A stretch of 19,690 bases of DNA from Roseomonas xinghualingensis (GTDB lineage Bacteria > Pseudomonadota > Alphaproteobacteria > Acetobacterales > Acetobacteraceae), in contig NZ_JAOXLP010000046.1 in assembly GCF_025791835.1 (NCBI RefSeq), positions 1 through 19,690 on the forward strand. The letters are read 5' to 3'. This document shows, one piece after another, positions 7,054-15,315 of the stretch (positions are counted from its first letter, which is position 1; every line of letters begins with the position of its first letter). The translations under genes and the position numbers were made by a program. The notes below the pieces were generated by a model. That model was not told the origin of the DNA, did no database searches, and worked only from the letters and a program-made list of their open reading frames with translations.

Positions 7054-9534
7054 ATGGTCGCCATCATGGAGTCCCTGATCCGCCTAGGCCTGTCCGCCCG
7101 CACCAAGGAAGAGGCCATCCGGCAGGCCGCGGCGATCCTGGCTGAGGAGGGTAGCGTTGACCCGGCCTATGGCGACAGCATGTTGGCGCGCGAGGCCCAG
7201 GTGCCGACCTATCTCGGCAGCGGCATCGCCATCCCACACGGGCTCCGGTCCGATGCCGCCATGGTTCACCATACCGCCGTCTCCGTCGCGCAGTTCCCGG
7301 ACGGTGTGCCCTGGGGCGCCGGTGAGACGGTTCACCTCGCCATCGGCATCGCCGCCGCCTCGGACGAGCATGTCCAGGTACTGGCCGCACTCACCGGCGT
7401 ATTGCAGGATCCCGCGACGGCCGAGGCACTCGGCCGCACCACCGACAAGAACGACATCCTGCGTGCGCTCGGCAGCGCGGCAGCCCCTGCTCCTTCCCTG
7501 CCTGCCGCCATGCCGGAGGGCTACGACCAGCGGCGTTCCGTTGAGGTGACGGGCCATGCCGGGCTCCACGCCCGCCCAGCCACCGCTTTCGCAATCTTGG
7601 CCAAAGGCTTCGCGGCGGAGGTCCTGGTCGGATACGGCGGCAAGCTTGCCAACGGGAAATCCATGGCGGCGCTGCTGACTCTCGGCGCCGAGCGCGGCGC
7701 AACGCTGGAGATCGGCGCCCGCGGCGTCGACGCGGCAGAGGCCGTGCGCGCCCTGGCTGAGGCCGTGACCGCTGGTCTGGGCGACGCGGAGGAGCCGGAG
7801 GAGCCCGCCCCCATCGCGCGGCCCGCCGCCGTGCACTACCGCGGCACCGTCCGGCGCGGCGTCACGGCCTCTCCCGGCCTGGCCATCGCTCCCACCTATC
7901 GCCTGCGCCATGCCGCGCCCACCGCCACGCCCGAGGCAGCAACGGGTGATCCGGCCGCCGAAGCAACGCGGCTCGACGATGCCCTGGCCCGTGCCCGTGA
8001 GGAGTTGCGCGCCCTCCAGGCCGAGGTCTCCGCTCGTTCCGGCTCCAAGCAGGCCGCCATCTTCCTCGCTCACCAGGAGTTGGTTGACGATCCTGAACTG
8101 GTGGGCGCCGCCCGCGTCCTCATCGCGCGTGGCCGTTCCGCCCCTGCCGCCTGGACGCAGGTGACGGAAGCCCGGGCGCAGGAGATGGAGGCATTGCGCG
8201 ACGCCAACCTTGCTGAGCGGGGACGGGACGTGCGCGATGTTGGCCGTCGCGTGGTGCGCCTTCTCTCTGGCGAGCCGGAGCCGGTTGGCCTCGCCCTGCC
8301 CGATCACCCCGTGATCCTGCTTGCCGAGGACCTCGCCCCCTCCGACACGGCAGGACTCGACACGAAGCGGGTGCTGGGGCTGGCCACCGTGCTTGGTGGC
8401 CCGAACTCCCACACAGCCATCCTCGCCCGCGCCCTCCGACTGCCAGCCGTGGCCGGGCTGGGGGAGGCGCTACTCTCCATTCCCGACGGAACGGAGGTCG
8501 TGCTGGACGGCGATGGTGGTGTGCTGCTGCCTGCGCCGGGTGCGGAGGACCGCACCCTGGCCGAGGCGGCACGCGAGGAGCGCCAGGCTGCAGATGCCGC
8601 GGCCCGCGCCGATGCCTACCGCCCCGCCTTTACCCGGGACGGCCGGCGGCTGGAGACGGTGGCGAACATCGGCCCCCCCGCCGAGGCCGCCGCCGCCGTC
8701 GCTGCCGGCGCGGAGGGGGTGGGCCTGCTCCGTACCGAGTTTCTCTTCCTGGATCGCGACAGGGCGCCGGACGAGGAGGAGCAGTTCCAGGCCCTGCACG
8801 CCATGACAGAGGCGCTGCGAGGCTTGCCGCTGATCGTCCGCACCCTTGATATCGGCGGCGACAAGGAGGTGCCCTATCTGCGCCTCCCGCGGGAGGACAA
8901 CCCCTTCCTCGGCGTGCGCGGCCTGCGGCTGTGCCTGCAGCAGCCCGAACTGTTCCGGCCGCAGCTCCGCGCCATCTGCCGCGCCGCCCGCGCCGCGCCA
9001 GCGGGCGCCGTGAAGGTGATGTTCCCCATGGTCGCAAGCGTGGAGGAGTATCGCGAGGGCCGCGACGCGCTGGAGGCGGTGCGCGCCGAGCTGGACGCGC
9101 CGCCCATGGAGGTCGGCATCATGGTCGAGGTCCCTTCCGCCGCCGCCATGGCGGACGTGCTGGCGCGGGAGGTCGACTTCTTCTCCATCGGCACGAACGA
9201 CCTGACGCAGTACGTGCTGGCGATAGACCGCATGCACCCAGTGCTGGCCAGGCGCGCCGACGGGCTGCACCCCGCCGTGCTGCGCCTGATCGGGCAGGTG
9301 GTGGAAGCCGCGCACGCGGCAGGCAAGTGGGTGGGCGTCTGCGGTAACCTTGCCGCGGAACGCGAGGCCTGCGCTATCCTTATCGGCCTTGGCGTGGACG
9401 AACTTTCCGTCAGCCCGCCCTCCGTGCCCGAGCTGAAGGCGCGCATCCGGGGCTTGCGGATGAGCGACGCGAAGCTCCTGGCGGAGCGGGCACTGGCCTG
9501 CGGCACGGCTGCTGATGTGAGGGCCCTGACGTGA
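7054..9534 (+). CDS. fruB: Fructose PTS multiphosphoryl transfer protein, EIIA-HPr-EI fusion
   Basis: An 826-residue cytoplasmic protein that takes phosphate from phosphoenolpyruvate and passes it to the fructose permease FruA. EIIA-Fru is at about 1-145, with phosphorylated His62 in GSGIAIPHG. HPr is at about 160-245, with His172 in HAGLHARPA. Enzyme I fills about 265-826: phospho-His453 in GGPNSHTAILARAL, then GVGLLRTEFLFLDRD, DIGGDKEVPYLRLP, GTNDLTQYVLAIDR and active-site Cys763 in VCGNLAAE. All three phosphohistidines are present. The residue after the CG of the cysteine motif is Asn rather than the more usual Glu. ATG 7054 is chosen because GAAGAG lies seven bases before it; ATG 7015 and ATG 7066 are in-frame alternatives. 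First gene of the fruBKA operon. Confidence 0.97.
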   Translation: MVAIMESLIRLGLSARTKEEAIRQAAAILAEEGSVDPAYGDSMLAREAQVPTYLGSGIAIPHGLRSDAAMVHHTAVSVAQFPDGVPWGAGETVHLAIGIAAASDEHVQVLAALTGVLQDPATAEALGRTTDKNDILRALGSAAAPAPSLPAAMPEGYDQRRSVEVTGHAGLHARPATAFAILAKGFAAEVLVGYGGKLANGKSMAALLTLGAERGATLEIGARGVDAAEAVRALAEAVTAGLGDAEEPEEPAPIARPAAVHYRGTVRRGVTASPGLAIAPTYRLRHAAPTATPEAATGDPAAEATRLDDALARAREELRALQAEVSARSGSKQAAIFLAHQELVDDPELVGAARVLIARGRSAPAAWTQVTEARAQEMEALRDANLAERGRDVRDVGRRVVRLLSGEPEPVGLALPDHPVILLAEDLAPSDTAGLDTKRVLGLATVLGGPNSHTAILARALRLPAVAGLGEALLSIPDGTEVVLDGDGGVLLPAPGAEDRTLAEAAREERQAADAAARADAYRPAFTRDGRRLETVANIGPPAEAAAAVAAGAEGVGLLRTEFLFLDRDRAPDEEEQFQALHAMTEALRGLPLIVRTLDIGGDKEVPYLRLPREDNPFLGVRGLRLCLQQPELFRPQLRAICRAARAAPAGAVKVMFPMVASVEEYREGRDALEAVRAELDAPPMEVGIMVEVPSAAAMADVLAREVDFFSIGTNDLTQYVLAIDRMHPVLARRADGLHPAVLRLIGQVVEAAHAAGKWVGVCGNLAAEREACAILIGLGVDELSVSPPSVPELKARIRGLRMSDAKLLAERALACGTAADVRALT

Positions 9535-10481
9535 GCGGCGTCGCGACCGTCACGCCGAACCCGGCGCTCGACCTGACCACCCTGCTGCCCGTGCTGACAC
9601 CAGGCGCGGTGAACCGCGTGCGGGATGCGCAGGAGGATCCCGGGGGCAAGGGCATCAACGTCGCAGGCTTCATCGCCTCGCAGGCCCCGGATGTGGCCGT
9701 CGCGGCCACAGGCTGGCTTGGGGAGGCGAACGCGGCCCCTTTCCACGCTTTCCTCGCGGCCACGGGCATCACCAACCACTTCATCGGCGTGCCCGGCAGC
9801 ACCCGCATCAACGTGAAGATCGTGGAGGACGATGAGCGCGTCACTGACCTAAACCTCCCAGGTTTCGCGGTGGAAGCGGCGATAGAGGAGGCGCTGCTTG
9901 AAACGACCGGAATGCTGGCCCGCGGCCATGCCTGGGTGGCGCTTTGCGGTTCCCTGCCCAGGGGGGCCGCGCCCGACCTGCACGCCCGCCTGCTGCGCCG
10001 CGCGCGGGAGGCCGGGGCGAAGGTGATGCTGGATGCCTCCGGGCCATCGCTGGAGGCCGCGCTGGGCGGTCGCCCGGACTGCATCAAGCCAAATGGCGAG
10101 GAGCTGGGCGAATTGCTGGGCGAGCGGATCGCGGGCGTGGCGGATGCTGCGGGCGCGGCGGGGCGGATACAGGCGCGCGGCGTCGGAACTGTCATCGTTT
10201 CCCTCGGCGCCGAGGGGGCGGTCTTCGCGGAGGGCACCCTGCGCGTGCACGCCGTGGGTAGGCCGAGCGCACTCCGCTCCACCGTCGGCGCGGGCGATGC
10301 CATGGTGGCTGGCTGGCTGCTCGGCGTGCTGCGAGGCCTCTCCCTGCCGGATCGTGCCCGTCTCGCCACAGCTTTCTCACTCGGTGCCCTCTCCACGCTG
10401 GGCCCGCGCCTACCCCCGCCGGCGGAAATTGAGGCCCTGGCCTCGGCCGTCACCGTGCACACTCTGCCCGGCGCGACCTGA
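9531..10481 (+). CDS. fruK: 1-phosphofructokinase
   Basis: A 316-residue PfkB/ribokinase-family kinase that converts fructose 1-phosphate, the product of FruA import, to fructose 1,6-bisphosphate. The N-terminus has VTPNPALDLT and DPGGKGINVAG (PfkB signature 1, residues 37-46). The middle carries CGSLPRGAAPD and KPNGEELGELLG, and the C-terminal signature TVGAGDAMVAGWLLG contains the catalytic base Asp256. The GTG start overlaps the fruB stop in GTGA (9531-9534), indicating translational coupling. Its place between fruB and fruA makes the assignment to fructose rather than tagatose 6-phosphate secure. Confidence 0.96.
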   Translation: MSGVATVTPNPALDLTTLLPVLTPGAVNRVRDAQEDPGGKGINVAGFIASQAPDVAVAATGWLGEANAAPFHAFLAATGITNHFIGVPGSTRINVKIVEDDERVTDLNLPGFAVEAAIEEALLETTGMLARGHAWVALCGSLPRGAAPDLHARLLRRAREAGAKVMLDASGPSLEAALGGRPDCIKPNGEELGELLGERIAGVADAAGAAGRIQARGVGTVIVSLGAEGAVFAEGTLRVHAVGRPSALRSTVGAGDAMVAGWLLGVLRGLSLPDRARLATAFSLGALSTLGPRLPPPAEIEALASAVTVHTLPGAT

Positions 10482-10509
10482 TGCGGCTCCTGGCGAGAGA
10501 GGCAGAACG

Positions 10510-12312
10510 ATGAGCAGGATCCTGGCCCTGACGGCCTGCCCGTCCAGGACCGCCTTTTCGGTGATGGCGGCGGAAGCCCTGAAGAAGCAGGCCACACTTC
10601 TGGGTCACGCCATAGAAACCCGGACCGTAGACCCCGGCCGTCCTGACTGGCCGGACGAAGCGACCCTGTCAGCTGCTGACGCGGTGATCCTGGCCACGGA
10701 TACGCAACTGGATACGGAAAGGCTCGCCGGCCGGCCGCTGCACGTCACCAGCACGGCCTCTGCCATCCGTGACCCGGCGGGCGCGATCCAGGCCGCGCTC
10801 GCCTTGGCCGGGGCGGCCGCCCCGGCCGGCGCTCCGACAGACAACATGGCGGCGGACAGCGCGGCGACCGTGGCATCTTCCGCAGCAACCCACCCGGCAG
10901 CGGCCACTGCCACAGCCCCGGTGACGGATGGCAGCCGCAAGCTTGTGGCGGTCACCGCCTGCCCGACCGGCATCGCCCACACCTTCATGGCGGCCGAGGC
11001 GCTGAAGCGCCAGGCCGCCGCCATGGGACATAGCATCTCTGTGGAAACCCAGGGTTCCGTTGGCGCGAAGAACGTGCTGAGCGACGCCGAGATCGCGGCA
11101 GCCGACGCGGTGATCATCGCGGCCGATACGGCCGTGGACCTCTCCCGCTTCGCCGGCAAGCCGCTCTACCAGACCACCACCGGCGTCGCGCTGAAGCAGG
11201 CACCAGCGGTGATTGAGGCAGCGCTTGCCGCCCCCATGCCGGCTGCGGACACGCCGCGTGCGCCGGCGGCGCCACGGGTCGGCGGCAAGGTGCAGTCTGG
11301 CCCTTACAAGCACCTGCTGACCGGCGTGTCCTATATGCTGCCGGTGGTGGTGGCAGGCGGACTGCTCATCGCCCTCTCCTTCGTCTTCGGGATCGATGCC
11401 TTCGAGGAGCCGGGCACCCTGCCCGCCGCGCTGATGCAGATCGGCAGCGGCGCGGCCTTCCTGCTGATGGTGCCCGTCCTCTCCGGCTTCATGGCCTACT
11501 CCATCGCGGACCGACCGGGCTTGGCACCGGGGCTGATCGGCGGGCTGCTGGCATCCCAGCTCGGCGCCGGCTTCCTTGGCGGCATCGCTTCAGGTTTCAT
11601 CGCCGGGTATTCCGCGAAGCTGATCGCGGACAATGTCCGGCTACCGCAGAACATGCAGGGCCTGATGCCCGTCCTCGTCATTCCCCTCCTCGCCACGGCG
11701 ATCACAGGTTTGCTGATGATCTATGTCGTCGGCGCGCCGGTGAAGGGGATCATGGATGCGCTCACCGCTTGGCTCTCCGGTATGTCCTCCGCCAATGCGG
11801 TGCTGCTCGGCGCTCTGCTGGGAGCCATGATGTGCTTCGACATGGGCGGGCCGGTGAACAAGGCGGCCTACGCCTTCTCCGTGGGCTTGCTCGCTTCCTC
11901 CACCTATGCGCCGATGGCGGCGACCATGGCCGCCGGCATGGTGCCGCCGCTGGCGCTGTCCCTCGCCACCTTCTTCGCCCCGCGCAAGTTCACCGCCTCC
12001 GAGATGGAGGCGCGGCAGGCAACCGCCGTCCTTGGGCTTTGCTTCATCTCGGAGGGCGCGATCCCTTACGTCGCGCGCGACCCACTGCGCGTGATCCCAA
12101 CGATGATGGTGGCGGGCGGTATTACCGGCGCCCTCTCCATGCTCTTCGGATGCACGCTACGCGCACCGCATGGCGGCCTCTTCGTCCTGCTGATCCCCGG
12201 CGCCGTCGGCAACGTGGCGATGTATCTCCTCTCCATCGCGGCCGGGACAATCGTCGGTGCCGTGCTTGTCGCTGTTGCAAAGCGCTACCCCGGCGAATTG
12301 CCGCAGGCCTGA
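10510..12312 (+). CDS. fruA: Fructose PTS permease, EIIB'-EIIB-EIIC
   Basis: A 600-residue inner-membrane permease that imports fructose and phosphorylates it to fructose 1-phosphate. An EIIB' domain (1-100) is followed by an Ala/Thr/Pro-rich linker (about 100-142). The catalytic EIIB (143-240) has phospho-Cys151 in VTACPTGIAHTFMAAEAL. EIIC (about 262-600) has many membrane helices and the conserved GGPVNKAAYAF (446-456) and SEGAIPY (514-520). EIIB' starts MSRILALTACPSRTAFSVMA, so it keeps a cysteine (C10) but lacks the PTGIAHT loop. ATG 10510 is supported by GAGAGAGG seven bases upstream and lies 28 bases after fruK. A longer open frame upstream is a shadow of fruK. Confidence 0.97.
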   Translation: MSRILALTACPSRTAFSVMAAEALKKQATLLGHAIETRTVDPGRPDWPDEATLSAADAVILATDTQLDTERLAGRPLHVTSTASAIRDPAGAIQAALALAGAAAPAGAPTDNMAADSAATVASSAATHPAAATATAPVTDGSRKLVAVTACPTGIAHTFMAAEALKRQAAAMGHSISVETQGSVGAKNVLSDAEIAAADAVIIAADTAVDLSRFAGKPLYQTTTGVALKQAPAVIEAALAAPMPAADTPRAPAAPRVGGKVQSGPYKHLLTGVSYMLPVVVAGGLLIALSFVFGIDAFEEPGTLPAALMQIGSGAAFLLMVPVLSGFMAYSIADRPGLAPGLIGGLLASQLGAGFLGGIASGFIAGYSAKLIADNVRLPQNMQGLMPVLVIPLLATAITGLLMIYVVGAPVKGIMDALTAWLSGMSSANAVLLGALLGAMMCFDMGGPVNKAAYAFSVGLLASSTYAPMAATMAAGMVPPLALSLATFFAPRKFTASEMEARQATAVLGLCFISEGAIPYVARDPLRVIPTMMVAGGITGALSMLFGCTLRAPHGGLFVLLIPGAVGNVAMYLLSIAAGTIVGAVLVAVAKRYPGELPQA

Positions 12313-12454
12313 GAGGCTTCCCTGGGAACGTCGGACAGGGTCGCCACGGCTGCGAAGTACGGCCACGAGAGGTCAGAGGCGGCAGTGCCCCCATCCCCCA
12401 CGTCTCCAATCCCGCGTGCGAGCGGTTGGGTACCTCCCGGCCCGGCAGCCAGGG

Positions 12455-13699
12455 TTATCGCTTTTCCCCAGGTCGTAGGGCCTGCTCGTACTCGGCGCGG
12501 AAGGTCTTAAGCGAGGAGGCCAGGACCGTCGCCGCTCCGTCCACCAGCCCGCAGCGGCCACTGCCAGGCAGCAGCTCCGTCAGGTTCTCCAGCGCCCGCA
12601 GGTCGTCAGGCCGCCCCGCGCCTGCCTCGATCCGCTCCAGGATGCGGGACACCTGGTGCGTGCCGATCTTGCAGGGCGGGCATTGGCCGCAGGAATTGTT
12701 GGCAAAGAAGGTCACGTACTCCGCCGTCTTGCGCAGGATGCTGGTACCCTCCCCCACCACGATCATCGCCCCTGTACCAAGGCGGGAGCCACGCGCCCGC
12801 AGGCTGTCGAAATCGAGCGGCACATCGAGGTCGGCGGCTGTCAGCAGAGTGTTGGAGGGCCCGCCGGTAAAGACCGCCTTGAAGGCCTTGCCGGCCAGCA
12901 TTCCTCCGCCATGCTCAAAGACCAGGCTGCGGAGCGATGTGCCCATGGGCAATTCATGGAGCCCAGGACGCAGCACGTCGCCGGACAGAGAGAAGAGCTT
13001 GGTGCCCGGCGCACCGCCAAGGCCGAGGCTGCGATACCACTCAGGCCCGTGACCCAGGATCTGCCCCGCATGAGCCAGGGTCTCGACATTGTTCACCAGG
13101 GTCGGTGCGCCGTTCACGCCCGTCTCTGCCGGAAAAGGCGGCTTCAGCGTTGGAAAGGGAAAGCCGCCCATGACGCTGGCTACCGCCGCCGTCTCCTCGC
13201 CCCCGATATAGAGGCCGGAGCCGGTGACGACGAGGAGGTGCAACTCCTCCCCGATGGCCGTGGCCAGCCGCGCGAAGAGCCGATGTGCCTCCCATTGTGT
13301 CACCGCCTCGCGCAGCACCCGCACCGCGGCCGCCTCGCGCGGGTTGATGTAGAGGACGATATTGGCAGCCTTCACCGCCAGCGCCGCGACCAGCGCCCCC
13401 TCGATCACCTGGTGCGGCGTGCGAGAGAGCAGGAAGCGGTCCTTGAAGGTGCCCGGCTCGTCCTCGTTGCCGTTGCAGACCACCCATTTGCCGGGGCCTG
13501 GCTGCGCCGCCACGGCGGCCCATTTGCGGTGGGTGGGGAAGCCCGCGCCGCCCAGGCCACGCAGGCCGGCGGCCTCGATGGCCGGGATGATGCCGGCCGG
13601 ATCGGCCAATGCACGCTCCAGCCCGGTGCCTCCGCCCAGCGCCATCCAGGCTGGTAGATCGGCGCCGACGCAGCGGCGCTCATCGATCAGGATCTTCAT
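12455..13699 (-). CDS. NuoF-like NADH-binding FMN/[4Fe-4S] flavoprotein
   Basis: A 414-residue homologue of the 51-kDa NADH dehydrogenase subunit of complex I, the module that takes electrons from NADH through FMN to an iron-sulfur cluster. FMN/NADH-binding motifs are GLRGLGGAGFPTHRKW (45-60), CNGNEDEPGTFKDR (75-88) and YIGGEET (164-170, where complex I normally has YICGEET). VNNVETLAHAG (202-212) and an SLBB-like stretch (about 235-300) follow. The cluster ligands are C337, C340, C343 (SCGQCPPCK) and C383 (GRCG). No NuoE or NuoG gene is nearby; instead its ATG overlaps the stop of the flavoprotein gene by ATGA (13699-13696). It is therefore likely the NADH-oxidising subunit of the three-gene complex encoded here, not part of respiratory complex I. 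Confidence 0.93.
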   Translation of the reverse strand: MKILIDERRCVGADLPAWMALGGGTGLERALADPAGIIPAIEAAGLRGLGGAGFPTHRKWAAVAAQPGPGKWVVCNGNEDEPGTFKDRFLLSRTPHQVIEGALVAALAVKAANIVLYINPREAAAVRVLREAVTQWEAHRLFARLATAIGEELHLLVVTGSGLYIGGEETAAVASVMGGFPFPTLKPPFPAETGVNGAPTLVNNVETLAHAGQILGHGPEWYRSLGLGGAPGTKLFSLSGDVLRPGLHELPMGTSLRSLVFEHGGGMLAGKAFKAVFTGGPSNTLLTAADLDVPLDFDSLRARGSRLGTGAMIVVGEGTSILRKTAEYVTFFANNSCGQCPPCKIGTHQVSRILERIEAGAGRPDDLRALENLTELLPGSGRCGLVDGAATVLASSLKTFRAEYEQALRPGEKR

Positions 13700-15315
13700 G
13701 CCGCCCTTCCCCGCTGGGTGGCCATGTCAAAATTGCCATAGGGTGGAAAGATCACGGGCGCCTTGCTGGTGAGCGGTAAGCCTTGGGCAATCAAGGCACG
13801 GCGCCAGTCGGCCAGATGCGTCAGCCCGATGTTGCGCGGCCGCTCCGCCCGCGCGTTCGCTGCGGCGGAGCGCCCGGCACGGCGGCCGAAGGCCACCAGC
13901 TCCAGCAGGGCATTGCCCATCATGCGGTTGCGGCCATGCAACCCGCCCGTCACCTCGCCGGCACAGAGCAAGCCGGGCACGCCGCTCCATCCATCGGGGT
14001 CGATGGCGACGCCGCCATTCTGGTAGTGCAGAGTCGGGCAGATCAGAAAGGGCTCGGCCGCCGCGTCGAAACCGGCGCGATGTGCGAGATGGGTGAGTGT
14101 CACCAGGCTCTTGCCGAGGATGCCGGGCTTCTCCCGCTCCAGCCCCGGCGTGTCGAGGAAGACGCCTAGGCTGTTGCCGCGGGCGACGCCGCGCCCCTCG
14201 GCCATCTCGCGCAGGATGGCGGAGGCCACCACGTCGCGCGTCTCCAGTTCATCGACGAAGCGCTCGCCGAGGCCGTTGACCAGGGCGGCGCCGGAGGCGC
14301 GGGCGGCCTCGCTGACCAGCTGGCCCTCCATGTGCGGCGGCCAGGCGATGCCGGTCGGGTGGTACTGGAAGCTGTCCACCTCGCGCAGCGCGGCGCCGAG
14401 GCGGTAGGCCAGCACCAGCCCGTCCGCCGTGGCGCCATAGTGGTTGGAGGTGGGAAAGCCCGCGATGTGCAGGCGCCCGGCGCCGCCCGTGGCCAGCACC
14501 GTGGCGCCGGCGCGGGCCAGCACGGTGCGGCCCAGCGAAAGGTCGTGCAGCGCGGCGCCGGCGCAGCGCCCGCGGTCATCGGTCAGCAGTTCCAACGACG
14601 GGTGGCGGTCCAGCAGGGTGATGCCCGGCTGCAGCAGCACCGCCTCGCGGAGCGCCCGCATCATCTCGAGGCCGGTGAAGTCGCGGTAGGAGAGCAGCCG
14701 CGCCGCCGTGGCGCCGCCGGGCTTCTTGCGCAGCAGGTTGCCGCCGATGCGCTCGCTGCCCTCGGCCAGGTCGAAGCTCATGCCTTCCTGGATCAGCCAG
14801 CGGATCACCGCCGGCCCATCGGAGACCAGCGCCGCCACCAGCTCCTTGTTGGCGGTGAAATGGCCGGCGCGCAGCGTGTCCTCGAAATGCCGCTGCAGGC
14901 TGTCCTCGGCGCCCACGGCGGCCTGGATGCCGCCCTCGGCCATCACCGTGTTGCTGTCGCCGAGGCGCAGCTTGGTGGCCAGGATCACCCGCGCCCCGGC
15001 CCGCGCCGCTGTCAGCGCGGCGACGCAGCCCGCGCCGCCGCCGCCGATCACCAGCACATCCGCGTCCAGCATGGGCGCCGCGGCGATGTCCACATCCTCG
15101 ACCAGGGAGTCGGATTGCAGGAGCGTGGCGAGCTCCGCCCGGCAGGGCAGCCCGGCGCTGGCGCCGACGCGAAGCGGCACCATGGAGCCGGGCTGCCGGT
15201 CAGGGTGGAAGCGTTTCAGCAACTCCGGCACCGGCAGCGCCAGGGCCTGCGGCTGCGCGGGCGTCCTGGCGCGCCAGGCGGCCAGGGCCTCGGCATGGGG
15301 GATGCCGCCGCTCAT
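13696..15315 (-). CDS. Fumarate-reductase/succinate-dehydrogenase-like FAD flavoprotein
   Basis: A 539-residue flavoprotein of the SdhA/FrdA/aspartate-oxidase family, which reduces or forms a C=C bond next to a carboxylate. The FAD Rossmann motif is VLVIGGGGAG (88-96). Conserved catalytic positions are seen: HPTG (319-322), Arg339 in SEAARASG, His430 in TLHYQNGG and Arg464 in GRNRMMGNALLELVAFGR. The position of the histidine that covalently holds FAD in SdhA is Asn122 (SNTVMAEGGIQ), so FAD should be non-covalent. About 85 residues precede the FAD motif, longer than in SdhA. ATG 15315 overlaps the stop of the iron-sulfur gene (ATGA, 15315-15312); upstream in-frame codons lie inside that gene and are discounted. 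No membrane segment is visible. The substrate is unknown: fumarate, another enoate or an amino acid are all conceivable. Confidence 0.93.
   Translation of the reverse strand: MSGGIPHAEALAAWRARTPAQPQALALPVPELLKRFHPDRQPGSMVPLRVGASAGLPCRAELATLLQSDSLVEDVDIAAAPMLDADVLVIGGGGAGCVAALTAARAGARVILATKLRLGDSNTVMAEGGIQAAVGAEDSLQRHFEDTLRAGHFTANKELVAALVSDGPAVIRWLIQEGMSFDLAEGSERIGGNLLRKKPGGATAARLLSYRDFTGLEMMRALREAVLLQPGITLLDRHPSLELLTDDRGRCAGAALHDLSLGRTVLARAGATVLATGGAGRLHIAGFPTSNHYGATADGLVLAYRLGAALREVDSFQYHPTGIAWPPHMEGQLVSEAARASGAALVNGLGERFVDELETRDVVASAILREMAEGRGVARGNSLGVFLDTPGLEREKPGILGKSLVTLTHLAHRAGFDAAAEPFLICPTLHYQNGGVAIDPDGWSGVPGLLCAGEVTGGLHGRNRMMGNALLELVAFGRRAGRSAAANARAERPRNIGLTHLADWRRALIAQGLPLTSKAPVIFPPYGNFDMATQRGRAA

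Noticed and set aside
7001..7055. Direct repeat GAACTCGCAT (7001-7010 and 7046-7055) before fruB as an operator
   Set aside because: It is a single pair of 10-base direct repeats without palindromic structure or resemblance to a known FruR/Cra site; likely chance or minor duplication.
7084..8412. A 442-codon minus-strand open frame opposite fruB
   Set aside because: It is antisense to motif-rich fruB, is dominated by Gly, Arg and Ala and shows no domain.
9410..10597. A 395-codon minus-strand frame opposite fruK
   Set aside because: Its Ser/Pro/Arg-rich translation is the expected antisense reading of fruK and has no recognisable domain.
12318..12328. TTCCCTGGGAA palindrome just after fruA as a terminator
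   Set aside because: The stem is only four or five base pairs, with almost no loop and no T-run.
11769..13052. A 427-codon plus-strand frame spanning the fruA 3' end and the NuoF-like gene
   Set aside because: It overlaps two firm genes in other frames and its translation is Arg/Pro-rich without motifs.
12455..13699. NuoF-like gene as part of respiratory complex I
   Set aside because: No other nuo gene is present, and it is translationally coupled to an SdhA-like flavoprotein instead.
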